Source: an uncultured Prevotella sp. (GTDB lineage Bacteria; Bacteroidota; Bacteroidia; Bacteroidales; Bacteroidaceae). From it: 64,000 bases of DNA. The position numbers and the translations under genes were made by a program. The notes under the pieces are model-generated. The model ran no database searches and had not been told where the DNA came from. It worked only from the letters and a program-made list of their open reading frames with translations. Location: assembly GCA_900315695.1 (NCBI GenBank), contig ONAE01000010.1, positions 1 through 64,000 on the forward strand, in the 5' to 3' direction. Positions 16,609 to 25,742 of this stretch are shown here, piece by piece (position 1 is the stretch's first letter; every line of letters begins with the position of its first letter).

Positions 16609-17973
16609 TTATAATATGAAGATATTTATAAGTTCTTCGATGGTAACCAGTTGCTGATCACCAGTCAGCATGTTCTTAAGAGTAAGCTTGCCTTCTACCA
16701 TCTCGTTCTCGCCGGCTAGGGCGACATAGGGCACCTGTTTAGCATTGGCATACGACATCTGTTTCTTCATCTTTGATGAATCGGGGTAAATCTCCGTGCG
16801 GATGCCAGCGGCGCGAGCCTTAGCTACAAAGGGCAGACAATAGGTTGTCTCCTTCTCGCCAAAGTTGATGAAGAGCAGTTGAGTGCCGTTCACGGCATCC
16901 TTCGGATAGCAATCAAGTGTGTTGAGTACGTCGAAGATACGATCAACACCGAAACTGATGCCGACCCCTGAGATGCCAGGCATACCAAAGATACCAGTAA
17001 GGTTGTCATAACGGCCACCACCTGTAATGGAACCTATCTGTACATCGAGAGCCTTCACTTCGAAGATGGCACCTGTGTAGTAATTAAGACCTCTAGCTAG
17101 GGTGAGATCGAGCTGAATCTCGTTCTTCAAATCGAGTGTCTTCAGTGTGTCGAGGATGAAGCGGCTCTCCTCTACTCCCTTCAACCCCGTCTCGCTGTCC
17201 TTGAGTACCTGTGCGATGGTGTCGAGCTTGGAGTCATTAGAACCTTCGAGTGAGATGATGGGCTGCAATTTGGTGATCTGCTCTTCAGAGAGTCCATCGG
17301 CACGCAATTCATCATTTACGTTATCTATGCCGATTTTATCGAGTTTATCAATAGCTACGGTGATATCGACGATTTTGTCGGCAGCACCGATGACTTCGGC
17401 AATTCCTGTAAGAATTTTACGGTTATTGATCTTAATCTGTATGCGCACACCAAACCGTGTGAAGACAGTATCGACAATCTGCATAAGCTCTACTTCATTG
17501 AGCAACGAGTCGGAGCCTACGATGTCGCCATCAAACTGCCAGAACTCACGGTAGCGCCCCTTCTGAGGACGGTCAGCACGCCATACGGGCTGCATCTGAT
17601 AGCGCTTGAAGGGCAATTGGAGTTCCTCACGGTGCATCACCACATAACGGGCGAAAGGCACAGTGAGATCGTAACGAAGTCCCTTCTCACAGAGTTTAGC
17701 CGCGAGGTGAAGGGCATTACGATCTTTCAGCTCATCGTCGGAAACCTTTGAGAGGTAGTCCCCCGAGTTGAGTACCTTGAAGAGCAACTTGTCGCCCTCC
17801 TCGCCATACTTACCCATGAGCGTTCCGAGTGTTTCCATCGCGGGTGTCTCTATCTGTTGGAAGCCATAGAGCTGATACACCTGTTTGATGGTGTCGAAGA
17901 TATAGTTGCGCTTGGCCATCTCCAACGGAGAAAAGTCGCGCGTACCTTTTGGAATACTTGGTTTCTGTGCCAT
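16609..17973 (-). CDS. hisS: histidyl-tRNA synthetase
   Basis: Class II aminoacyl-tRNA synthetase charging tRNA-His. 454 residues. Seen: motif 1 region ([21 protein letters not shown] split over 40-60), motif 2 [20 protein letters not shown], the histidine-binding [15 protein letters not shown], motif 3 SVGVDRIF-like segment ([13 protein letters not shown]), and a C-terminal anticodon-binding domain from about 365. The start overlaps the purA stop by one base (TAATG). The 110 nt past its stop hold no gene. Confidence 0.97.
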   Translation of the reverse strand: MAQKPSIPKGTRDFSPLEMAKRNYIFDTIKQVYQLYGFQQIETPAMETLGTLMGKYGEEGDKLLFKVLNSGDYLSKVSDDELKDRNALHLAAKLCEKGLRYDLTVPFARYVVMHREELQLPFKRYQMQPVWRADRPQKGRYREFWQFDGDIVGSDSLLNEVELMQIVDTVFTRFGVRIQIKINNRKILTGIAEVIGAADKIVDITVAIDKLDKIGIDNVNDELRADGLSEEQITKLQPIISLEGSNDSKLDTIAQVLKDSETGLKGVEESRFILDTLKTLDLKNEIQLDLTLARGLNYYTGAIFEVKALDVQIGSITGGGRYDNLTGIFGMPGISGVGISFGVDRIFDVLNTLDCYPKDAVNGTQLLFINFGEKETTYCLPFVAKARAAGIRTEIYPDSSKMKKQMSYANAKQVPYVALAGENEMVEGKLTLKNMLTGDQQLVTIEELINIFIL

Positions 17974-19244
17974 TATTTACGTACAATAGTTTGGTCACGA
18001 TCAGGACCTATAGAAATGATTTTAATTGGAGTTTCTAACTGACTCTCCAAGAATGAGATATAATTTTTAAATGCCTCAGGGAACTGATCCTCACTTGTAA
18101 ACTTTGTCATATCAGTCTTCCAACCGGGCAGTTCCTTGTATACGGGCTCAATACCCTCCTCGATGTCGTAAGGGAAATAATCGATTTCAACGCCCTTCTG
18201 TTTATAGGCCACGCAAGCCTTAATGGTGTCGAAGCCATCGAGGACGTCGCTCTTCATCATGATCAGCTGAGTAACGCCATTTACCATGATAGAGTACTTC
18301 AGGGCTACGAGATCAATCCAGCCGCATCGACGCTCACGACCTGTGACAGCGCCATACTCGTGACCGAGGTCGCGAATGGTTTTACCCGTTTCATCAAACA
18401 GTTCAGTGGGGAACGGGCCAGCACCAACTCGTGTACAGTAAGCCTTCATGATACCATAGACCTCACCGATTTTATTAGGACCGATACCGAGACCCGTGCA
18501 GGCGCCAGCGCAGATGGTGTTGGATGAGGTAACAAAAGGATAAGAGCCGAAATCTACATCGAGCATCGTACCCTGGGCACCTTCACAAAGAACACTTTTG
18601 CCGATCTTCAAGATGTTGTTGATCTCGTGCTCAGAATCAACGATAGTGAACTGACGCAGGTATTCAATACCCTCGAGCCACTTCTTCTCTACCTCAGTAA
18701 TGTCGTACTCGAAGTTGAGCGACTTCAGGATTGCCTCGTGACGAGCCTTTGCCTTGGCATATTTTTCCTCGAAACGATCGAGGATATCACCGACGCGCAG
18801 ACCATTGCGTGACACCTTATCAGTATAGGTGGGACCAATACCCTTGCCGGTGGTTCCTACCTTATCTTTTCCCTTCTGAGCCTCATAGGCTGCATCAAGC
18901 ACACGATGGGTAGGCATGATGAGATGGGCTTTTTTAGAAATGTGAAGACGTGAATGCAAATCATGACCGCTGGCCTCCAAAGCCTTAGCCTCGTCCATAA
19001 ACAGATCGGGAGCCAAAACAACACCATTACCGATGATATTGACCTTTCCACCCTGAAAGATTCCCGATGGAATGGAACGCAGCACATACTTCTGACCTTC
19101 GAACTCCAGCGTATGACCAGCATTAGGACCACCCTGGAAACGGGCCACAACATCGTACTTCGGGGTCAATACATCAACCACCTTACCTTTTCCTTCGTCG
19201 CCCCACTGCAAACCAAGCAGGACATCTACTTTTCCTTTGTTCAT
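17973..19244 (-). CDS. purA: adenylosuccinate synthetase
   Basis: Joins IMP and aspartate using GTP, the first step from IMP to AMP. 423 residues. Seen: P-loop [14 protein letters not shown] (11-24), NAGHT, the catalytic Asp and His of the family in this N-terminal block, [11 protein letters not shown], and the C-terminal GTP-base motif ([14 protein letters not shown]). Coupled to hisS by a one-base overlap; the fur-family gene lies 21 nt upstream on the same strand, so fur-purA-hisS may be one transcript. Confidence 0.97.
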   Translation of the reverse strand: MNKGKVDVLLGLQWGDEGKGKVVDVLTPKYDVVARFQGGPNAGHTLEFEGQKYVLRSIPSGIFQGGKVNIIGNGVVLAPDLFMDEAKALEASGHDLHSRLHISKKAHLIMPTHRVLDAAYEAQKGKDKVGTTGKGIGPTYTDKVSRNGLRVGDILDRFEEKYAKAKARHEAILKSLNFEYDITEVEKKWLEGIEYLRQFTIVDSEHEINNILKIGKSVLCEGAQGTMLDVDFGSYPFVTSSNTICAGACTGLGIGPNKIGEVYGIMKAYCTRVGAGPFPTELFDETGKTIRDLGHEYGAVTGRERRCGWIDLVALKYSIMVNGVTQLIMMKSDVLDGFDTIKACVAYKQKGVEIDYFPYDIEEGIEPVYKELPGWKTDMTKFTSEDQFPEAFKNYISFLESQLETPIKIISIGPDRDQTIVRK

Positions 19245-19265
19245 AATACCTAATTTATTCAGTTT

Positions 19266-19745
19266 TTACTTCTTTTTCTCTTGAACACGACGCTTGCGTG
19301 TAAGTTTGGCTTGACAAGTGCTGCAGACCCCATAAATATATAGGTTGAACCCATCTTTGCGGAAACGCTTCAGAGCCAAGTTGTCTATTGCCGTCAAAAT
19401 CTCCGGAGAATTAATCTCCGTCACCTTTCCACAGGAGGTGCATACTTGGTGACAGTGCTTGTTGTTGCCATAGAAAGCCTCATATTTCGTAATCCCTTCA
19501 ATGTGATGACTCACCACCAGACGAATCTCACGGAAAAGGTTGAGTGTATTATAAAGTGTCGCCCTACTGACAGGGAAAGTATATTTCTCTTCCAACTCCT
19601 TTTTGAGTTCATCGAGGGTGAAATGACCTTTATGGCTGTAGATAGCGCGTAAAATGGTATAACGTTCGGGAGTCTTGCGATGACGAGTCACCTCAAGATA
19701 GTTATCCAGTATGCGTGTGACAGTATTGATTACTGATTCTTTCAT
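19266..19745 (-). CDS. Fur-family metal-responsive regulator
   Basis: 159-residue DNA-binding protein. Seen: winged helix (30-75) with recognition region FPVSRATLYNTLNLF, metal-site residues H97 and H99 in KHCHQVC, and two structural zinc cysteine pairs, C102-C105 and C141-C144. A basic tail (TRKRRVQEKKK) follows. Whether it senses iron, zinc or peroxide (Fur, Zur, PerR) cannot be decided from sequence. The gene is first in line before purA-hisS; a TACCTTTG box lies 22 nt upstream. Confidence 0.9.
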   Translation of the reverse strand: MKESVINTVTRILDNYLEVTRHRKTPERYTILRAIYSHKGHFTLDELKKELEEKYTFPVSRATLYNTLNLFREIRLVVSHHIEGITKYEAFYGNNKHCHQVCTSCGKVTEINSPEILTAIDNLALKRFRKDGFNLYIYGVCSTCQAKLTRKRRVQEKKK

Positions 19746-19767
19746 CTAATTTTTCACAAAAACCGTA

Positions 19768-19775
19768 CAAAGGTA
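19768..19775 (-). promoter_or_regulatory. -7 box of the fur-family gene
   Basis: Minus strand TACCTTTG. No TTG at the proper distance, so only the -7 element is supported. Confidence 0.45.
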
Positions 19776-19806
19776 CGCATTTTCATGGAGACGAAAGAGA
19801 GTTTAT

Positions 19807-20421
19807 CTATAAAAAATCTAAATTGGCCTGTTTTAATGCACTTTTCGCGATACGTTCATAAACAAGTCCTAAGTCGGCAAAGCGTTGAATAGCAGCCATA
19901 GCAGCCTTGCGCACAGGGATACTATCGCCTTGAAGTGCTACTATAGCCTGATCTATAAACTCGTTAATACCACGCTCGTTAGGCTCTTGTCTGTTCATGA
20001 ATAAACGGGTGATAATATGGAATCCGCAGAGCTGATAAAGAGGATTCTGGGATGCCATCCAGGTGTAAGCCTTCACAGGAGCATAAGGCAGATACTGATA
20101 AAGGTTGAAAGCAGCTTGTTCAGCAATCTCCTGCGTGGGAGTCTGCTCCATCCAGATGTCGATGACATCGGGTAAAACCTCGTCGGCAGGCATAATCATC
20201 GTAGCGAGGATCTTACACTCGCGTACATTCTCCTTCCATAAGGCAATGGCGAGCTCGTAGTTCATGCCGAGTTCCTCTGCTTTCTCCTTCAGACGTGGAA
20301 GCGAGGCACCCCAGTTCAGCTTATAATCAATACCTTTGGAGCGCATAGAAGCGGCAATTGCCCCGTCCATTATCTGACGGAACGACTGCTTGATCTCCTT
20401 CACTTGTTGTTGTATATCCAT
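19807..20421 (-). CDS. AlkD-like HEAT-repeat protein
   Basis: 204 residues, all-helical, matching the DNA alkylation repair (AlkD/AlkC-like) HEAT family in size and pattern: INWG-type start (YKLNWGASLPRLKEKAEELG), helices around ALWKENVRECKILATM, the DVIDIWMEQTPTQEIAEQ segment, and terminal HEAT-like repeats (SIPVRKAAMAAIQRFADLG). Members bind DNA and some are glycosylases, but catalytic residues cannot be confirmed here. One base separates it from the DPP III gene upstream, implying co-translation. Confidence 0.7.
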   Translation of the reverse strand: MDIQQQVKEIKQSFRQIMDGAIAASMRSKGIDYKLNWGASLPRLKEKAEELGMNYELAIALWKENVRECKILATMIMPADEVLPDVIDIWMEQTPTQEIAEQAAFNLYQYLPYAPVKAYTWMASQNPLYQLCGFHIITRLFMNRQEPNERGINEFIDQAIVALQGDSIPVRKAAMAAIQRFADLGLVYERIAKSALKQANLDFL

Positions 20422-20422
20422 A

Positions 20423-22372
20423 TCAGATCAGTGTTCCATACGAACTGCTATAGCGGAGCATCTGATGTGCATAGCTCTCGCCATAATAGACGTTCACATC
20501 CACAATCTCACCAGAAGCATCATAGACAGGCAGCAACACAGGGTTAATGAATCCTTTGTATGGCGCCAGATTCAGACGCTTGTAACGTTTCAGCACCTCT
20601 GCATGGATGACAGGATCGACCTTGACGGCATAACGCTCAACCAGCTGACGGGCTGCCTCATAGTCTCCTTCACTCTTGATACGCTGGATCTCAGCCAACA
20701 GACGCGCAATGAGTTGGCGCAGGCCCGGGTAATCGGTGATTTCAACGTAAGTCTTGCCTTCTCTTGAAACAAGATGCATACAATCACCATTCTCATGACA
20801 CCAATGGGCGATGAGGGCTCGGTTGCGCATGTGGGCTTCCTCAATCTGATGACCAGGTGTGATGCGGATCAACTGGGTCAGTAGTCCGTTCATCATATAG
20901 GAGTAATACTGCGACTGATAGGCGAATTCATCGGGCACTAGTCCCAATTCCACCAGTTTTGGGTCAGCTATATAGTAGAGTCCGAAGAGATCGGCCCTCG
21001 CCTCTTCGATCGTATCGCCATAAGCCTTCAGGGCATCAGGATCGACACTGGGCAGCAACTGTCCACTACCGTGCCCCAGACACTCATGGAGGTCGGTATG
21101 CAGATCGTCGCAGATATCTCCGTATTTCTTGATGAGAGAGAGCGTAGCTTCATCGATTACGAACTCCTCTTTGAAACCATTACCATGCGAGGCTTTGTTG
21201 TAGGCATCGGTGATATTACTGATGGTGATGCTCTTTGAGCCATATTGGGCACGAATCCAGTTAGCATTGGGCAAGTTGATGCCAATGGCAGTAGAGGGAT
21301 ATTCGTCGCCTCCCAACATAGCGGCACAGATTACATTAGCAGAGACGCCCTTCACCACAGGTTTGCGGAAACGGGGATCAACGGGCGAATGGTCCTCAAA
21401 CCACTGGGCATTGCGACTGATAGTCTGAGTGCGATGGGTTGCCTCGGCATCTATATACTCCACGAGTCCTTCCCACGAGCCCTTCATACCTATAGGGTCG
21501 CCATAAACCTCGATGAAACCGTTGATGAAATCAATAGCTGCATCATGTTCCTGTAACCATTCAATACAATATTGATTAAAAGTCTGTAAATCACCTGTAT
21601 GATAGTAACTTATCAAAAGTGAAATGGCTTTTTTCTGTTGCTCATTCTCGGCTACTGTCAACGCTTTCTCCAACCAATATATAATATGTAGGATGGCATT
21701 GGCATATTTTCCGTTTGCCGACCACACTTCTTCACGGATTTTGCCATCGGCAGTCTTCACAAGTGTGGAGTTAAGTCCGAAGGAAGAAGGTGTGTCGGAT
21801 ACCTGTGCTTGTTTCATCTGCGCATAGAAGTCTTCGGCCTCAGCTTGGGTCACCCCGTCGTAGAAATGACAGGCAGAAGTGAGCAGAAGGTCGGAACCAT
21901 CAGCTTTATTGACGCGCTTGGGCAGTACATCAGGATCGAAAATCACGGGGAAGATTGTCTCGCAGAATACATCGACTGTCTCTCCTTCTTGTAATGGCAG
22001 ACGACGCGAATCAACCTGATGAAGTTGTTTTTTTAACCAAGAAGGCGAGAAGTCAGGTTTGAACTTCTCGCTTCCATAGTGATGATAGATGCCGCTTGAG
22101 AACCAGACACGCTTCAGATAGACTTCCAGAGCTTTGAAATCGTCGGTATCGCGGTCAATTGTAGCATCACAATATAAAACCTCCAACATCTTTCTGATGC
22201 GGAGATTGTATTTGCCAAATTGATCAAACGTGATATCTCTCCCCCACAAAGTGGCTTCTGACAGATAGAAAACTAGTGCTTTCTGCTGAGGGGTCAGCTG
22301 GTCGAAGCCATTTAATCTGTATCTGAGCAGCTGTAAGTCAGCAAAACGCTCTTCTTGATAAGAAAACTCCAC
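20423..22372 (-). CDS. dipeptidyl peptidase III (M49)
   Basis: Zinc metallopeptidase releasing dipeptides from the N-terminus of peptides. 649 residues. Seen: the M49 zinc motif HECLGH (H429, E430, H434) followed by GSGQLLP, and the second motif EEARADLFGLYYI about 25 residues later with the third zinc ligand. No signal peptide or lipobox, so probably cytosolic, although some Bacteroidales homologues are secreted. Followed after one base by the AlkD-like gene; 16 nt after the AraC-type regulator gene, so the three may be co-transcribed. Confidence 0.93.
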   Translation of the reverse strand: MEFSYQEERFADLQLLRYRLNGFDQLTPQQKALVFYLSEATLWGRDITFDQFGKYNLRIRKMLEVLYCDATIDRDTDDFKALEVYLKRVWFSSGIYHHYGSEKFKPDFSPSWLKKQLHQVDSRRLPLQEGETVDVFCETIFPVIFDPDVLPKRVNKADGSDLLLTSACHFYDGVTQAEAEDFYAQMKQAQVSDTPSSFGLNSTLVKTADGKIREEVWSANGKYANAILHIIYWLEKALTVAENEQQKKAISLLISYYHTGDLQTFNQYCIEWLQEHDAAIDFINGFIEVYGDPIGMKGSWEGLVEYIDAEATHRTQTISRNAQWFEDHSPVDPRFRKPVVKGVSANVICAAMLGGDEYPSTAIGINLPNANWIRAQYGSKSITISNITDAYNKASHGNGFKEEFVIDEATLSLIKKYGDICDDLHTDLHECLGHGSGQLLPSVDPDALKAYGDTIEEARADLFGLYYIADPKLVELGLVPDEFAYQSQYYSYMMNGLLTQLIRITPGHQIEEAHMRNRALIAHWCHENGDCMHLVSREGKTYVEITDYPGLRQLIARLLAEIQRIKSEGDYEAARQLVERYAVKVDPVIHAEVLKRYKRLNLAPYKGFINPVLLPVYDASGEIVDVNVYYGESYAHQMLRYSSSYGTLI

Positions 22373-22388
22373 GAAAGTCTCTCCCTTC

Positions 22389-22850
22389 TTAAGCTTTTGT
22401 CTTCTTCGCAGAGCGTTTAGCCAACATGGCAGGATGCTGTTTCAGGTGCTGCAGACGATATTCACGTGGCGTAATGCCTACAACACGATAAAAAGAAGCA
22501 TAGAACGACTGACGGTTGGCAAAGCCCACCATGTCGCTGACTTCCTCCATACGCAGATCCTGATATCGCTTGTCAACAAGAATGCTCATAGCCTCGTCGA
22601 TGCGATATTTGTTCACAAACGATGTGTAATTCATATGGAATCGCACGTTCACCACTGCAGAGATGTAACGCGTGTTTGTACCTAGATCCTCTGCAAGCTT
22701 CTTAGCAGAGTAATCTTTGTCACGATACTTCTTCTGCATAACGATAATCTGAAGGATTTTCTCCTGCATTTCATCCATCATCCGAGGGCTTACAAGACTT
22801 CTGTAAGCGGCCTCCTTTTCTTTTTTTTCTGTTATATTATATTTTGCCAT
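22389..22850 (-). CDS. AraC-type helix-turn-helix regulator
   Basis: DNA-binding protein made of little more than the C-terminal AraC domain: two HTH units (YSAKKLAEDLGTNTRYISAV and MEEVSDMVGFANRQSFYASF) with the signature GITPREYRLQH, plus a basic tail (KRSAKKTKA). No ligand-binding domain, so it may respond through abundance or a partner. The frame is open to an ATG at 22883, but a promoter -7 box (22881-22888) covers it; the ATG at 22850 (MAKYNITEKK) gives 153 residues. It precedes the DPP III gene. Confidence 0.88.
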   Translation of the reverse strand: MAKYNITEKKEKEAAYRSLVSPRMMDEMQEKILQIIVMQKKYRDKDYSAKKLAEDLGTNTRYISAVVNVRFHMNYTSFVNKYRIDEAMSILVDKRYQDLRMEEVSDMVGFANRQSFYASFYRVVGITPREYRLQHLKQHPAMLAKRSAKKTKA

Positions 22851-22880
22851 TTTTATTATATGGTTAATGATAATTTTTTG

Positions 22881-22910
22881 CAAAAATACGAAAAAATGTT
22901 ATATATCCAA
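22881..22910 (-). promoter_or_regulatory. promoter of the AraC-type regulator gene
   Basis: Minus strand TTG (22908-22910), 19-nt spacer, TATTTTTG (22881-22888). It decides the start codon of the gene. Confidence 0.6.
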
Positions 22911-22941
22911 GCATTTTTCTTTCTTTTTTATACAATTTGAC

Positions 22942-22949
22942 TAACTTTG
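22942..22949 (+). promoter_or_regulatory. recQ: recQ -7 box
   Basis: TAACTTTG 18 nt before the ATG at 22967. It lies inside the longer open frame that starts at a TTG at 22937, so the shorter start is right. Confidence 0.55.
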
Positions 22950-22966
22950 TAGGAAATTTTAGATTT

Positions 22967-24790
22967 ATGAACATTTATGAGGCGTTAAAACGCTATTTTG
23001 GATATAATTCGTTCCGAGAGAACCAAGAAGAAATCATCCGGCACGTGCTGGCTGGTAATGACGCTCTTGTGCTGATGCCGACAGGTGGCGGGAAAAGTTT
23101 GTGCTATCAGATTCCTGCGCTTGTCATGGAGGGTACAGCTGTTGTTATCTCACCTCTTATTAGTTTGATGAAGGATCAGGTGGAGACACTGCGTGCCAAC
23201 GGCATCACTGCAGAGGCTCTGAACAGTGGGAACGACAGCACCAATGATCTTTTAATCCGTCGCAGATGTGTGGCAGGAGAAATCAAACTCCTTTATATTT
23301 CCCCAGAAAGAGCTATCAGCGAGACTGACCATCTTTTGAGTCACATGAAGTTGTCGTTGTTGGCTGTGGACGAAGCCCATTGTATCAGTCAGTGGGGACA
23401 CGACTTCAGACCAGAATACACGCAGCTGGCAACGCTTAGGGATAAATTCCCCCATGTGCCGATAATGGCTCTCACGGCAACAGCAGATAAAGTGACCCGT
23501 CAGGACATTATCGAACAACTTCAGCTCCGAGAGGCACGGGAGTTCATTTCAAGCTTTGATCGACCAAACCTAAGTCTCTCTGTAAAAAGGGGTTATAAAA
23601 ATGTAGAGAAGATGCACTACATCCTGAATTTTATCAAAGCAAGACCGATGGAAGCGGGAATTATCTACTGTCTGAGCAGGAAAACAACAGAGAAGGTGGC
23701 TGAGGACTTGAGGAAGAAGGGCATCAACGCTGCTGCCTATCATGCCGGCATGACTCCATTGGAACGCAATCAAACACAAGAGCTGTTTAAGAACGACCAA
23801 CTGTTGGTTGTATGTGCCACGATAGCCTTTGGCATGGGCATAGACAAGAGTAATGTGAGATGGGTAATTCATTACAATATGCCCAAAAGCATCGAGAGTT
23901 TCTATCAGGAGATAGGTCGTGCAGGCAGAGACGGAGCGTCTGCAGATACCGTGCTTTTCTATTCTCTGGCGGATATCATCCAACTAACGGAGTTTGCTAA
24001 ACAGAGCGGACAACAAGATGTCAATATGGAGAAGCTGAGAAGAATACAAGAATATGCAGAATCCAACGTATGCAGAAGAAGAATTCTTCTTAACTATTTT
24101 AGTGAACAAACTGACCACGACTGCGGTAACTGCGATGTCTGTGAGAATCCTCCCAAAAGGTTTGACGGTTCACGCTATGTACAAATGGCACTGAGTGCCA
24201 CCAAGAGAGCCAATGAGGAGATTAGAATCTCAACTATTATAGAAATTCTGAAAGGTATCCATTCCCCTACCGTCGGCAAACGAGGCTATGACCGGCTGAA
24301 AACTTTTGCCGTGGGAAAAGAGCTTACAACCACCGACTGGCAGGACTATCTGTTACAGATGCTACAGTTGGGTTACATCGAGATTGCCTATAATGACGGC
24401 AACAAGGTTAAGGTGACAAGCATTGGCGAGGATGTGCTTTACGGTCGTAAGACCGCCCAGCTTTACTATGTGAATCACAGTAATCAAGAGAAGCCTCAAA
24501 AGAAGACAAAGCTCAGACTAGAGATCCCAACCATCACCATTCCTGGCCTGCCACTTACCACAGGCATCGAAGATCCTAAACTGTTTGAGGCTCTTCGCAG
24601 ACTACGTATGACCTGTGCAGAAGCAGAAGGCTTTCCACCATACATTGTCTTCAGCGACAAGGTGTTGCATGCCCTTGCAACCATCAAACCGACTACTCTG
24701 GAACAGTTTGGCACCATCTCTGGTATAGGTGAGCATAAAAGGCAGAAATATGGCGAACGGTTTGTGGAACTCATTAGAAGATTCGTTTAA
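22967..24790 (+). CDS. recQ: ATP-dependent DNA helicase RecQ
   Basis: 3'-5' superfamily 2 helicase of recombination and replication repair. 607 residues from ATG 22967. Seen: motif 0 FRENQEEII, Walker A MPTGGGKSLCY, DEAH box VDEAHCISQWGHDFRPEY with the aromatic-rich loop, motif VI QEIGRAGRDG, the RQC zinc site (C-x16-C-x2-C-x2-C around LNYFSEQTDHDCGNCDVC), winged helix, and a C-terminal HRDC domain (LFEALRRLRM to VELIRRF). The domain set is complete. Monocistronic as far as can be seen. Confidence 0.96.
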   Translation: MNIYEALKRYFGYNSFRENQEEIIRHVLAGNDALVLMPTGGGKSLCYQIPALVMEGTAVVISPLISLMKDQVETLRANGITAEALNSGNDSTNDLLIRRRCVAGEIKLLYISPERAISETDHLLSHMKLSLLAVDEAHCISQWGHDFRPEYTQLATLRDKFPHVPIMALTATADKVTRQDIIEQLQLREAREFISSFDRPNLSLSVKRGYKNVEKMHYILNFIKARPMEAGIIYCLSRKTTEKVAEDLRKKGINAAAYHAGMTPLERNQTQELFKNDQLLVVCATIAFGMGIDKSNVRWVIHYNMPKSIESFYQEIGRAGRDGASADTVLFYSLADIIQLTEFAKQSGQQDVNMEKLRRIQEYAESNVCRRRILLNYFSEQTDHDCGNCDVCENPPKRFDGSRYVQMALSATKRANEEIRISTIIEILKGIHSPTVGKRGYDRLKTFAVGKELTTTDWQDYLLQMLQLGYIEIAYNDGNKVKVTSIGEDVLYGRKTAQLYYVNHSNQEKPQKKTKLRLEIPTITIPGLPLTTGIEDPKLFEALRRLRMTCAEAEGFPPYIVFSDKVLHALATIKPTTLEQFGTISGIGEHKRQKYGERFVELIRRFV

Positions 24791-24870
24791 AAAAGCAAAA
24801 AAACGCCCAAATAAATGTCACTTTTTCATAAAATATAGCACAGAATGCCTTTTTTGTGCGAAATTTTTAG

Positions 24871-24878
24871 TAATTTTG
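24871..24878 (+). promoter_or_regulatory. -7 box of the starch-synthase-like gene
   Basis: TAATTTTG, 18 nt before the ATG at 24897. No well-placed TTG upstream. Confidence 0.45.
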
Positions 24879-24896
24879 CACGGTAAAATCATAGCT

Positions 24897-25712
24897 ATGG
24901 CAAAGAAAAAGATACTTTTCATCAACCAGGAGATCTCTCCGTACGTTCCCGACAACAACTTGTCGCTTATGGGAAAAGACCTTCCGCAGGCAATGCAGGA
25001 ACATAATCATGAAATCCGTACGTTCATGCCTAAATGGGGTATGATCAATGAGCGTCGCGGACAACTTCATGAGGTGATCCGCCTGTCAGGTATGAATCTG
25101 ATCATTAATGATACCGATCACCCACTGATCATCAAGGTGGCCTCTATTCCATCTGCAAGGGTTCAGGTGTATTTCATCGATAATGATGATTATTTCGGCA
25201 AGCGACTGATGGAAAAGGACGAGCAGGGAGAAGACTATACGGACAATGGTGAGCGTGCAATCTTCTTTGCTCGTGGTGTTCTGGAAACGGTGAAGAAACT
25301 CCGTTGGGTGCCAGACATTATTCACTGTCAGGGTTGGATGAGTGCTGTAATCCCTTTCTATGTTAAGACCGCTTATCATGATGAACCATCATTTGCAGAG
25401 ACTAAGGTGGTGACCTCACTCTTCACTCAAAAACTCGAAAAGAATCTAGGTAGCGACTTCAAGCAGTGCTTGGAGTTCCGTGATGCCCGTGCCGAACTTT
25501 TAAAGGACTATCAGGATAACTTTGATTTTAACGAACTCTCCAAGCTAGCCATTGCATATAGCGACGGTGTGGTTGTGGCAGACAAGGAAATAAATAAAGA
25601 CCTCATAAGCTTTGCCACAGGAAAGAAAATCCCTGTGCTTGACTATCAGGAGGACTTTGCCGATGCCTATGAGGCATTCTATGAGCAGTTGTTCCCTGAG
25701 GAGGCCGAATAA
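24897..25712 (+). CDS. truncated glycogen/starch-synthase-like protein
   Basis: 271 residues matching only the N-terminal Rossmann domain of GT5 glycogen/starch synthases: ILFINQEISPYVPDNNLSLM, EIRTFMPKWGMINERR, VYFIDNDDYFG, NGERAIFFARGVLETV, PDIIHCQGWMSAVIPFY. The C-terminal GT-B domain is absent and the ADP-glucose loop (K-T/S-G-G-L in true synthases) is replaced by PDNNLSL. The longer open frame (to 24729) overlaps the end of recQ and is not used. Followed by a DUF4270 lipoprotein gene after 30 nt, an order I recall from other Bacteroidales. Catalytic activity is doubtful. Confidence 0.8.
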   Translation: MAKKKILFINQEISPYVPDNNLSLMGKDLPQAMQEHNHEIRTFMPKWGMINERRGQLHEVIRLSGMNLIINDTDHPLIIKVASIPSARVQVYFIDNDDYFGKRLMEKDEQGEDYTDNGERAIFFARGVLETVKKLRWVPDIIHCQGWMSAVIPFYVKTAYHDEPSFAETKVVTSLFTQKLEKNLGSDFKQCLEFRDARAELLKDYQDNFDFNELSKLAIAYSDGVVVADKEINKDLISFATGKKIPVLDYQEDFADAYEAFYEQLFPEEAE

Positions 25713-25742
25713 AAAGAAATATAGACATCCACTGAAGAATAT

